The translations under genes and the position numbers were made by a program. From positions 136,931 to 200,930 of the forward strand of contig JBAZBI010000006.1 of the NCBI GenBank assembly GCA_041671545.1: a stretch of 64,000 nucleotides of DNA, read 5' to 3'. Source of the DNA: UBA1563 sp041671545. GTDB lineage: Bacteria; Bacteroidota; Ignavibacteria; Ignavibacteriales; Ignavibacteriaceae. The notes below the pieces were generated by a model, which worked only from the letters and a program-made list of their open reading frames with translations, did not search any database and was not told the origin of the DNA. Positions within the stretch are counted from its first letter, which is position 1. Each line of letters begins with the position of its first letter. Below, in pieces: positions 44,994 to 52,771 of the stretch.

Positions 44994-45845
44994 TCACTTA
45001 GTCAAATCTTTCAGTTTCTTTTGTGAAGCCGAAAAATTCGGATCAATTTCAAGTGCTTTTTTAAATTGCGCGATAGCTTCTATTTTATTTCCCGCTGCTA
45101 AATATCCGTCACCCAGACTATCGTATGAGTTAGCATTCGTCGGATCAAGATCAACTTGCTTTTTAAATTTCTGAATTGCTTCGGTTATACGTTTATTGTT
45201 TAAGAGAAAGTAGCCGTACTCATTATATAAACCGCTAAAATCTTTTGCGCTTCCATATTTATTTTCGAGGAATTTGAATTCTTCTTCCGCCTTCACACTG
45301 TTTTTATCCTCAATGTACAAAGCGGCAAGCTGGGAATGTCCTAATTTTTCATCATACCCGATCAGTATTTTAGCTTCCTTGTAAGCTTTCTCCATACTAC
45401 CTCCCATAATGCCCGGCGCTCTTCTATAAAAACCAATCAATCCCATCCTTCCCTGTACATGCGCGGGATTGATCTGAACAGTTTTCATATACTCATCTTT
45501 TATTTTGGGAGCGAGTTTTATTTGAGTAAATATACTTGAATGCAGTGCATCCACTCCCATAGCTTGTGCAAACCAGAAGTGATAATCGGCATTATTGTAA
45601 TTTATTTTTATAGCTTCTTCAAATTCATCTGAAGCATCTTCATATTCTTTCATTTTCAATAAAGTTTTTCCAAGATAGAAATGTGCTTCGGAATTGTTTT
45701 TATCTTTATCGATTATTTTTTCAAACGCGGATTTTGCTTCATTCAGCTTATTGTTTTGAAGAAGATTTTTAGCGGAATTAAGATCTTGCGCAAAATTTAT
45801 CGAAACCATGGCTAAAACTAAAAGGGCAAATACTATTTTTTTCAT
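44994..45845 (-). CDS. Exported TPR protein
   Basis: 283 residues with a signal peptide (KKIVFALLVLAMVSINFAQ) followed by TPR units, clearest at LNEAKSAFEKIIDKDKNNSEAHFYLGKTL, YEDASDEFEEAIKINYNNADYHFWFA and ANSYDSLGDGYLAAGNKIEAIAQFKKALEIDPN. It is probably a periplasmic protein-protein interaction factor. The closing TPRs and the following gene's C-terminal TPR share the YDSLG motif. No enzyme domain is present. Confidence 0.85.
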   Translation of the reverse strand: MKKIVFALLVLAMVSINFAQDLNSAKNLLQNNKLNEAKSAFEKIIDKDKNNSEAHFYLGKTLLKMKEYEDASDEFEEAIKINYNNADYHFWFAQAMGVDALHSSIFTQIKLAPKIKDEYMKTVQINPAHVQGRMGLIGFYRRAPGIMGGSMEKAYKEAKILIGYDEKLGHSQLAALYIEDKNSVKAEEEFKFLENKYGSAKDFSGLYNEYGYFLLNNKRITEAIQKFKKQVDLDPTNANSYDSLGDGYLAAGNKIEAIAQFKKALEIDPNFSASQKKLKDLTK

Positions 45846-45976
45846 TAACTCTCTCCTATGATTAACTAAGTTTAAGAATTCTTTCTTGAGTTGAACAAAT
45901 TGATTATACCGTCGAGATTATAAAAACCAATAACAATCTGCAATCACCGAAAATTAATAATACAAAATCATTTTAT

Positions 45977-47134
45977 CTATTTCTTTTGTGTTCGTTCAAA
46001 ATTTTGTTTAAATATCTGAAGATTTGGGTGATTGATTTCTTTTGCAATCAAATAGGCTTTTTCATAATTCTGATTCGCCAATAATTGTTGTCCTGATTTT
46101 TCATACGTTTCTCCCAAACTATCATACACATTTGCAGATTGAGGATAAAGGGAGACATTTTTAGCAAAGATAGCAATAGCTTCATTAAAATTCTGCTGTC
46201 CAAGGAAATAATAACCGACCGCATTCAAAATATTTTCCGGCGGTAGTATTGCGTATCCATATTTAGAAGTCAAATTACTATAGTGTTTTAAGATAACATC
46301 CAACCCTTTCTTCAGCTCGGTGTCAGATAAATTCCAATCTTTATAAATCATCTTCAACCCATCATATATAGCCATAAAAACTTGCGAACCGTGATCCTCA
46401 TCTTCCATTATTTTATACTCCCAGATCAGATCATCGGGGGCGAATTTTCTCAGAATAATTTTATACTCTTCGAGAGTCGTCAACAAGTTTTCCTCTTCTT
46501 TTGAACCTGCTGTAAAATAAACTGATTTATTTAATGATTTGTATTTGGAAAGACTTGAAGTTGTGTAAGGCAGTAAAAAATTATCGGCGGCAATTACCCA
46601 GGGACTTATCGCTATTAATGCGTTAAATAATTCCGGCTGTTTTAACATAGAATAAAAACAGAACATACCGCAGAGTGAATGACCAACGAGAATTCGATGG
46701 GGTTGAGTTCTATATTTTTTGTCAACGTAAGGAATCAACTCTTCTTTTAGAAAACCTATAAAATTATCTGCTCCACCGGAGCCGGGGATATTAAAAACTT
46801 TTTCCGGAAGGAAGTCTCGGTTACGGAATGTATTTGGAATTCCGATAATTATTGTTTCAGGCATTTTGTTATTGCGTGAAAGAAATTGCACAAAACCGGC
46901 TGTGTATTTAAAATGATCTTCGGCATCTAAAAGATATAACACAGGGTAACTGTTTTGAGTTGTATTGTAACTCTCCGGGAGATAAACAAAAAGATTCCTT
47001 TCCTCAAACAGAATGTTTGAGGTGAGGGTTATTTTTTCCCCTATGGTAATTCGGTCGTCAATAGTTTGACCGATGAAGTTGCCGCAAAAAATAACGAAAA
47101 GTAAAGAGAGAGATTGAAAATATCTTCGATTCAT
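45977..47134 (-). CDS. Secreted alpha/beta-hydrolase esterase with C-terminal TPR
   Basis: 385 residues. A signal peptide (SLSLLFVIFCGNFIGQ) precedes a putative-esterase domain of the Fes/IroE/esterase D type: oxyanion strand FVYLPESY, nucleophile elbow GHSLCGMF (catalytic Ser) and DEDHGSQ holding the catalytic His. After about residue 310 come one or two TPR units (NFNEAIAIFAKNVSLYPQSANVYDSLGETY). The substrate is unknown; siderophore or polysaccharide esters are family possibilities. It is likely periplasmic. Confidence 0.85.
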   Translation of the reverse strand: MNRRYFQSLSLLFVIFCGNFIGQTIDDRITIGEKITLTSNILFEERNLFVYLPESYNTTQNSYPVLYLLDAEDHFKYTAGFVQFLSRNNKMPETIIIGIPNTFRNRDFLPEKVFNIPGSGGADNFIGFLKEELIPYVDKKYRTQPHRILVGHSLCGMFCFYSMLKQPELFNALIAISPWVIAADNFLLPYTTSSLSKYKSLNKSVYFTAGSKEEENLLTTLEEYKIILRKFAPDDLIWEYKIMEDEDHGSQVFMAIYDGLKMIYKDWNLSDTELKKGLDVILKHYSNLTSKYGYAILPPENILNAVGYYFLGQQNFNEAIAIFAKNVSLYPQSANVYDSLGETYEKSGQQLLANQNYEKAYLIAKEINHPNLQIFKQNFERTQKK

Positions 47135-47190
47135 ATCAAATCCTCATAATTGGTTTTACAATATCCATTCAGTTCAAAATTACACTACTA

Positions 47191-48033
47191 TTATTTTATG
47201 AAAACCAAAGCAATCCATTCATCCAATTGCAGTTTATCAACAAGAGAAAGTCCTAACTGAGAGTAACTTTCACAAATATCTGCCTCATCGGTAAAGAGCA
47301 AACCGGAAAGGATAACTTTCCCGCCGACTTTAACTTTTGAAACAAGTTCCTTCGCAATAATAAGAAGCACATCTTTTTGAATATTGGCTAATAAACAATC
47401 GAAATCATGTTCGGGAATATTGCCAACTTCAGCTAATCGGAACTCGACTTTTCCATAAACATGATTCTGGTCGATGTTCTCAAGAGCATTTTCATAACAC
47501 CATTCGTCGTTATCTATTCCCAAAGCATAATCAGCCCCAAGCATTACCGAAGCTATCGCAAGCACTCCGGTTCCGGTTCCAACATCAAGAATTTTTGTTT
47601 TCTTCTCTATATGTTTTTCGCACATTGAAAGCATCAACTTTGTTGTCTGGTGCTCACCAGTACCAAAGGACATTTTGGGATCGATCGTAATTACAATTTC
47701 TCCTTCAGTAGGGGAGTATTCTCTAAATGAAGGTTTTATTACAATCTTATCGGTAACTTTAATAACCTTAAGATTCTTTTCCCATTCTTCGTTCCAATTC
47801 TTCTCTTCAAATTCATTTAGTGAATACTCATACGAATCAATAATTTTGTTTTCTTTTAAATGCTCTAAGAATGTTTTGACCCTTGAATCGATAGTATCAA
47901 GCTGATCAAAACTAAGAACAAGTGAATTGTCTAACTCCACAATTCCCAACGGATTTAATTCCCACAGCAATCCGCTTAACATTTCAGCATTAAAAGGATC
48001 ACTCTCTACGGTCACTTCACAAAATGATTTCAT
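47191..48033 (-). CDS. prmA: Ribosomal protein L11 methyltransferase
   Basis: 280 residues. An N-terminal substrate-binding domain is followed by a class I SAM methyltransferase domain with MSFGTGEHQTTKLML, LDVGTGTGVLAIAS (SAM loop) and LLANIQKDVL (catalytic NI/VP-type motif). It trimethylates L11 in the cytoplasm. It precedes the esterase gene on the same strand, separated by only about 56 bases. Confidence 0.93.
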   Translation of the reverse strand: MKSFCEVTVESDPFNAEMLSGLLWELNPLGIVELDNSLVLSFDQLDTIDSRVKTFLEHLKENKIIDSYEYSLNEFEEKNWNEEWEKNLKVIKVTDKIVIKPSFREYSPTEGEIVITIDPKMSFGTGEHQTTKLMLSMCEKHIEKKTKILDVGTGTGVLAIASVMLGADYALGIDNDEWCYENALENIDQNHVYGKVEFRLAEVGNIPEHDFDCLLANIQKDVLLIIAKELVSKVKVGGKVILSGLLFTDEADICESYSQLGLSLVDKLQLDEWIALVFIK

Positions 48034-48157
48034 TTTCTCTCCAAAAATATTTGTTTAAGTTAAAATTATTATTTAGATTAGGTCTAAATAATAATAACAT
48101 TTTTTTGATTGCACATCAAATAGAAAATAATTCATCATCAATTTAAAGGATTCCGTA

Positions 48158-48943
48158 ATGAAAAACATTGTATTCTATACTTTTTTACTTCTCATTCTTT
48201 GCACATCAACATCTATCCATGCAGATAGAAGATATTTTGGACGATCTTACATGGCAAATACTTTACCTGCTAAAGCATTTGAATTTGAATTGTGGAATAC
48301 TGCACGGATTGGAAAAGCCGACGGATTTTTTTACCGGTTCCAGCCAAGGATGGAATTTGAATATGGCATGACAGATAGACTCACTACCTCATTGTACATG
48401 AATTTTAATAGTAAACAAATTGAAAATGCTACTACTTCTTCGAAAGAATTCGGATTTGACGGATCTGCGATCGAATTTCGTTACCGTTTAACGGAACTAG
48501 GCGAATTATTTGTCGATCCTGCACTCTATTTTGAATTAACTTATGCTGGATCTGAAGTTGAATACGAATCAAAAATAATATTATCTAAACGGCTGGGTAA
48601 TATCATTACAGCATTAAATGTTACCGGTGAAATTGAGAGAGACGTGATCGCAAATAAACATGAAACCAGCTTTGAACTTACCGGAGGTATTGGATATGAT
48701 ATTACTCCAACATTTGCAGTGGGAATTGAATTTAAAAACCATACTAACTTTGACGACATTTATGGAAAGAAAGCAAATTCTGCTTTGTTCATCGGTCCAT
48801 CGATTAATTTGTTGACTGATAAATTCTATTTTACATTTAACTTCTTAGCTCAAATAACCGGTTCACCTGCAGTTAAATCCGGTTTGGATTTAGCAGGACA
48901 CGAGAAGTATGAAATAAGAACAATACTCGGAATTGAATTATGA
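48158..48943 (+). CDS. Outer-membrane beta-barrel protein, unknown
   Basis: 261 residues with a signal peptide ending at about HA. The mature part is made of alternating amphipathic strands with aromatic girdles (FYRFQPRMEFEYGMTDRLTTSLYMNFN; DKFYFTFNFLAQITG), typical of a small outer-membrane barrel. AAAGGATTCCGTA precedes ATG. It overlaps the next gene, a cytochrome c lipoprotein, by four bases, which suggests linked function; what they do together is unknown. Confidence 0.75.
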   Translation: MKNIVFYTFLLLILCTSTSIHADRRYFGRSYMANTLPAKAFEFELWNTARIGKADGFFYRFQPRMEFEYGMTDRLTTSLYMNFNSKQIENATTSSKEFGFDGSAIEFRYRLTELGELFVDPALYFELTYAGSEVEYESKIILSKRLGNIITALNVTGEIERDVIANKHETSFELTGGIGYDITPTFAVGIEFKNHTNFDDIYGKKANSALFIGPSINLLTDKFYFTFNFLAQITGSPAVKSGLDLAGHEKYEIRTILGIEL

Positions 48944-49215
48944 GGTTAACCTTCATTAGGGTCTTGTTTCTTTTAATTTACGCGGGATGTTCAAATGAAA
49001 ATTCGATTAAACAGGGAAATGGTAATTTATCTGGAGAGCAATTATATAAAGAAAAATGCGGTGGATGTCATGCTCTCTACCAACGCGATAAATTTGGAGA
49101 GGGAGATTGGGACTCAGTAATTGTACGAATGGAAAAGAAAGCCCGCTTGGACGATAACCAGAGTAAATTAATTCGTGAATTTCTTGTAGTTCAAAGCGAT
49201 TCTCTTAAAAATTGA
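48940..49215 (+). CDS. Small mono-haem cytochrome c lipoprotein
   Basis: 91 residues. The signal ends in a lipobox (LLIYAGC, Cys about 17). One haem c site CGGCH (KEKCGGCHALYQ) follows. A possible axial Met is in VRMEKKARL. It is smaller than usual cytochrome c domains and close to the minimal single-haem type seen in sulfur or metal respiration partners. Translation is coupled to the barrel protein (ATGA overlap). Confidence 0.82.
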   Translation: MRLTFIRVLFLLIYAGCSNENSIKQGNGNLSGEQLYKEKCGGCHALYQRDKFGEGDWDSVIVRMEKKARLDDNQSKLIREFLVVQSDSLKN

Positions 49216-49301
49216 AATTAGTTCCTTCGAAATGTTTTGTGGATTAAAGCCGTTTGCATTATTTTGAAAACCGTAATTCACTTTATTGAAGGAACTATCG
49301 C

Positions 49302-50642
49302 ATGGCATCGGTTGAACAGTTTTTAACACAGATCAGTGATTTTATTTGGGGTTATCCTTTATTAATTCTTCTTTTTGGAACGCACATTTATTTGACTGTT
49401 CGCTTAAAGTTCATTCAGCGTTATACCGGAAAAGGTATTAAAATATCTTTATCAAAAAAGAAAGAAGGGGAAGGAGATATAAGCCAATTTGGAGCTCTCA
49501 CAACGGCTTTAGCTGCTACAATTGGTACGGGAAATATTGTGGGCGTAGCAACGGCAGTTGCCGCCGGTGGTCCCGGTGCTGTTTTGTGGATGTGGCTTAC
49601 AGGAGTTTTCGGAATAGCTACGAAATATTCAGAAGCGCTTCTTGCGGTTAAGTACCGCGTAGTAAATGAAAAGGGAGAATATTCCGGTGGACCGATGTAT
49701 GTACTTGAGCGGGGTTTAAATATGAAATGGCTTGCAGTATTGTTTGCAGCGTTCACTTCAGTTACTGCATTCGGTATTGGAAGTATGGTGCAGGCAAATT
49801 CTATTTCTTCTTTAGTTGAATCATCTTTTAATATTTCTCCGTGGATAACCGGTGTTGTCTTAATGGTATTAACTGCTGTTGTTATTATCGGCGGAATTAA
49901 ATCAATTGCGCATGTTTGCGAAAAATTAGTTCCATTTATGGCGATATTCTATGTGTTGGGTTGTATCATTATTTTAGTAATCAATTACAGTACTCTTCCA
50001 CATACAATTGGATTGATTTTCTCAAGTGCATTCTCAGGTCATGCGGTAATTGGGGGATTTGCGGGAGCCACAATTAAAGAAGCTATTCGTTACGGAATTT
50101 CAAGAGGACTATTTTCAAATGAATCCGGTTTAGGAAGCGCTCCAATTGTAGCCGCAGCCGCGCAGACAAAGAATCCTGTTCGTCAGGCTTTAGTTTCATC
50201 AACCGGTACGTTTTGGGATACCGTGGTTGTTTGTGCAATGACCGGTTTAGTTGTAGTTAATTCCGGTGAATGGATAAACGGGTTGAATGGGGCAACACTT
50301 ACACAAAATGCTTTCGCTGATATTCCGGTTGTTGGTCCAATAATTTTAACGATAGGTTTGCTCACGTTCGTGTTTTCAACGATACTTGGCTGGTCTTATT
50401 ACGGAGAAAAGGCAGCGGAATATTTGTTCGGTTCCAAAATTGTTAAACCTTACCGGTGGGCTTGGGTTGTTTCTGTTTTAGTTGGTTCTGTGTTATCGTT
50501 ACATATTGTTTGGACTTTTGCGGACATTACTAATGCGCTAATGGCAATCCCCAACTTAATTGCGCTTCTTTTATTAAGTAAAGTTATAGTGGAAGAGACA
50601 AAAACGCATCTTTGGGAGAATAAATCAAAGGATTTGGAATAG
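49302..50642 (+). CDS. Sodium:alanine (AGCS family) symporter
   Basis: 446 residues with about eleven membrane helices. Family motifs GALTTALAATIGTGNIVGVATAVAAGGPGA (first 20 residues are the signature) and GLFSNESGLGSAPIVAAAA are present. It imports alanine or glycine with sodium. AAGGAACTATCGC precedes ATG. A strong terminator follows it directly. Confidence 0.94.
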   Translation: MASVEQFLTQISDFIWGYPLLILLFGTHIYLTVRLKFIQRYTGKGIKISLSKKKEGEGDISQFGALTTALAATIGTGNIVGVATAVAAGGPGAVLWMWLTGVFGIATKYSEALLAVKYRVVNEKGEYSGGPMYVLERGLNMKWLAVLFAAFTSVTAFGIGSMVQANSISSLVESSFNISPWITGVVLMVLTAVVIIGGIKSIAHVCEKLVPFMAIFYVLGCIIILVINYSTLPHTIGLIFSSAFSGHAVIGGFAGATIKEAIRYGISRGLFSNESGLGSAPIVAAAAQTKNPVRQALVSSTGTFWDTVVVCAMTGLVVVNSGEWINGLNGATLTQNAFADIPVVGPIILTIGLLTFVFSTILGWSYYGEKAAEYLFGSKIVKPYRWAWVVSVLVGSVLSLHIVWTFADITNALMAIPNLIALLLLSKVIVEETKTHLWENKSKDLE

Positions 50643-50649
50643 AAATAAA

Positions 50650-50679
50650 AAAGCCGACTCAATTTAACGAGTCGGCTTT
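50650..50679. terminator. Bidirectional intrinsic terminator
   Basis: AAAGCCGACTC (50650-50660) pairs perfectly with GAGTCGGCTTT (50669-50679), eight-base loop, with A-run on the left and T-rich sequence on the right. It serves the symporter gene (plus) and tRNA-Ser (minus). Confidence 0.9.
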
Positions 50680-50687
50680 ATATTTTG

Positions 50688-50774
50688 CGGAAGGGGTGGG
50701 ATTCGAACCCACGGTACCCTTGCGGGTACACTACCTTTCCAGGGTAGCCAGTTCAACCACTCCTGCACCCGTCC
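50688..50774 (-). tRNA. tRNA-Ser(GGA)
   Basis: 87 bases, without encoded CCA. The anticodon arm is CTACC-CTGGAAA-GGTAG, giving anticodon GGA. A long variable arm (GTACCC/GGGTAC) and discriminator G identify serine. T arm: GTGGG-TTCGAAT-CCCAC. The acceptor GGACGGG/CCCTTCC has one C-U mismatch at position 4:69. Confidence 0.93.
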
Positions 50775-50920
50775 GAAAATTTAATTTAACGGTGCAAATA
50801 TAATTTTTTTTGACCTTCTTTCCCAACATTTATTCATGATTCACCACTTTCATAACAAAATAATTTCTCTATCCATCAGAAAAGTTTTAAATTAGGTTTT
50901 AGATTTACCAAAAAAGTGAA

Positions 50921-51664
50921 ATGGATATATCAATTTTAGAGAAATCGGTTTTAGCGCTCCTTTCAGCATTACTCGGTGCAAGCTTAATATTTTTTGTAAA
51001 ACTTGACCACAAAAAGCTTTGCAGCTTAATCTCAATTTCTGCGGGAGCTTTGCTAGGTGCGGCTGTAATTGGAATTTTACCCGAAGCTTCCACAAATCTT
51101 TCGGTTATTCAGTTAATATTAGCGACTTTTTCCGGTTATTTGCTCTTTTGGGTAATAAGTAAATATTACTTTCATGTTTGTCCGGCCTGTTCCGCTTCTC
51201 ACTTTGATGAGGTGACCACAAAACGATTTTCAGAGATCGTTCTTTTGCTCTTCACAGCTTTATCTTTTCATTCTTTTCTTGATGGATTAGCGCTCTCTAC
51301 CGGTGGAATTACAGAGCATGGGAAAGCAAATTCTATTTTGATTGCAGTTTTAGCACATAAATTCCCGGAAGGATTGGCATTGGCTTCGTTGATGGTCGGA
51401 GCGAATTATACAAAACGTAAAATTGTTGAATATGTTTTTTTAGTTGAATCAGCTACTGTTGTTGGCGCATTGGTAGGAGATTTGTTTCTCGCAAAATATT
51501 TTAATATGTATTGGTTGGCATTTGTTGAAGCCAATATTGCAGGCGGATTTGTCTATCTTTCATTCCACGCCGTTTTTGGTGAGTTGCTAAAGAATCATAA
51601 AGCCCTGGTCATCATTTCATTTCTAGCCGGCTTATTGATTATCTTTGGGGTAAGCTTAATTTAA
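50921..51664 (+). CDS. ZIP-family divalent metal transporter
   Basis: 247 residues with about eight membrane helices. The metal-binding motifs of helices 4 and 5 are intact: HSFLDGLALS and AHKFPEGLALA. A cytoplasmic or periplasmic loop carries HVCPACSASHFDE, a possible extra metal site. It probably imports zinc or iron. The gene is single, with a palindrome downstream. Confidence 0.88.
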   Translation: MDISILEKSVLALLSALLGASLIFFVKLDHKKLCSLISISAGALLGAAVIGILPEASTNLSVIQLILATFSGYLLFWVISKYYFHVCPACSASHFDEVTTKRFSEIVLLLFTALSFHSFLDGLALSTGGITEHGKANSILIAVLAHKFPEGLALASLMVGANYTKRKIVEYVFLVESATVVGALVGDLFLAKYFNMYWLAFVEANIAGGFVYLSFHAVFGELLKNHKALVIISFLAGLLIIFGVSLI

Positions 51665-51681
51665 TTAGGAATTTAATCAAT

Positions 51682-51708
51682 GTAGAGACTTGCCATGGCA
51701 AGTCTACA
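51682..51708. repeat. Palindrome after ZIP gene
   Basis: AGACTTGCCATGGCAAGTCT (51686-51705) is a perfect 20-bp dyad, with TGTA/ACA outside it. It shares the CTTGCC/GGCAAG arms with the palindrome at 3693-3718 but has a different centre (AT versus GC). It may terminate the ZIP transcript. Confidence 0.65.
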
Positions 51709-51720
51709 AAAGCAAGAAAT

Positions 51721-51789
51721 GAGAGATGGCAGAGCGGTTTGAGCCGGAGGCTCATCAGCCTTTGGCTGAGAATGCGGCAGTCTCGAAAA
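51721..51789 (+). pseudogene. Partial tRNA-Ser copy with a 30-base double-palindrome insertion
   Basis: GAGAGATGGCAGAGCGGTT (51721-51739) and the 20 bases 51770-51789 are identical to the 5' half of the tRNA-Ser(CGA) that starts at 51804. Between them, in the D-loop, are 30 extra bases (51740-51769) made of two adjacent hairpins: TGAGCC-GGA-GGCTCA and TCAGCC-TTT-GGCTGA. The 3' half of the tRNA is missing. Confidence 0.85.
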
Positions 51790-51803
51790 AGAAATTATCA
51801 AAC

Positions 51804-51892
51804 GGAGAGATGGCAGAGCGGTTGAATGCGGCAGTCTCGAAAACTGTTATACTGGGTAACCGGTATCGAGAGTTCGAATCTCTCTCTCTCCG
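51804..51892 (+). tRNA. tRNA-Ser(CGA)
   Basis: 89 bases. Perfect acceptor GGAGAGA/TCTCTCC with discriminator G, anticodon loop CTCGAAA giving CGA, long variable arm, T arm GAGAG-TTCGAAT-CTCTC. CCA is not encoded. A partial copy lies just upstream and a terminator just downstream. Confidence 0.95.
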
Positions 51893-51896
51893 CACT

Positions 51897-51931
51897 AAAT
51901 CCTTTAAACATTAATTGTTTAAAGGATTTTT
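51897..51931 (+). terminator. Intrinsic terminator of tRNA-Ser(CGA)
   Basis: AAATCCTTTAAAC (51897-51909) pairs perfectly with GTTTAAAGGATTT (51917-51929), seven-base loop, followed by TT. Confidence 0.88.
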
Positions 51932-51973
51932 AGTTTTAAATTATTCTCATCATTTAACATTTTTAGAGTAAGC

Positions 51974-52771
51974 ATGAATCTCTTCAATCTTAACAAACCA
52001 ATCATCGGGATGATCCATGTGGATGCATTGCCCGGCACTCCAAAGTATAAAGGAAGCGTGAAAGCAATTATTGAAAAAGCTGTCGAAGAAGCGCTGCTTT
52101 ATCAATCGTTAGGCATACCGGTGTTGATGATCGAGAATATGCATGACGTACCATATTTAAACCGGAATGTCGGTCCAGAAATAACAACGTTGATGAGCAT
52201 AATTCTTTATGAAATTAAACGGACTATTAATCTGCCGCTTGGTATTCAAATACTTGCGGGAGCTAACAAAGAGGCGATCGCATCTGCACATTCTGCCGGA
52301 GCTGAGTTTATCCGCGCCGAAGGATTTGTATTTGCGCACGTTGCAGATGAAGGAATATTTTCATCCGATGCGGGAGAGTTGCTGCGTTATCGGAAAGAGA
52401 TTGGCGCGGAAAATATTTTAGTCTTTACCGACATAAAGAAAAAACATAGTTCACATTCGATAACCACAGATATTGATATTGTTGAGACTGCCAAAGCTGC
52501 GGAATTCTTTTTAAGCGACGGCGTTATTATTACCGGAAGCAGCACAGGAAAAGAGCCATCACTAACAGAGATCAGATCGGTAAAGAGTAATGTAGGATTG
52601 CCGGTGCTCGCGGGTTCGGGAATTACTGCCGAAAATATTAATGCTTATCTTGCATATTGCGACGCTTTCATCATCGGATCATATTTTAAGCAGGAAGGGA
52701 AGTGGTTTAATCCCATTGATCCGGAGAGAGTGAAAATGGTTTTGGATAAGATGAAGGTTTCCTTTACCTAA
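51974..52771 (+). CDS. BtpA/SgcQ family TIM-barrel protein
   Basis: 265 residues. Motifs IIGMIHVDALPGTPKY, IENMHDVPY, GAEFIRAEGFVFAHVADEG and VLAGSGITAENINAYL match the BtpA family. BtpA was named for photosystem I biogenesis in cyanobacteria, but relatives such as SgcQ occur widely in non-phototrophs, where the fold suggests nucleoside or sugar-phosphate chemistry. No photosynthesis gene is nearby. Start ATG 51974 is the only long option. Confidence 0.88.
   Translation: MNLFNLNKPIIGMIHVDALPGTPKYKGSVKAIIEKAVEEALLYQSLGIPVLMIENMHDVPYLNRNVGPEITTLMSIILYEIKRTINLPLGIQILAGANKEAIASAHSAGAEFIRAEGFVFAHVADEGIFSSDAGELLRYRKEIGAENILVFTDIKKKHSSHSITTDIDIVETAKAAEFFLSDGVIITGSSTGKEPSLTEIRSVKSNVGLPVLAGSGITAENINAYLAYCDAFIIGSYFKQEGKWFNPIDPERVKMVLDKMKVSFT

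Noticed and set aside
51974..52771. Photosynthesis-related role for the BtpA homologue
   Set aside because: No photosynthesis genes are in the window and the family is broad.
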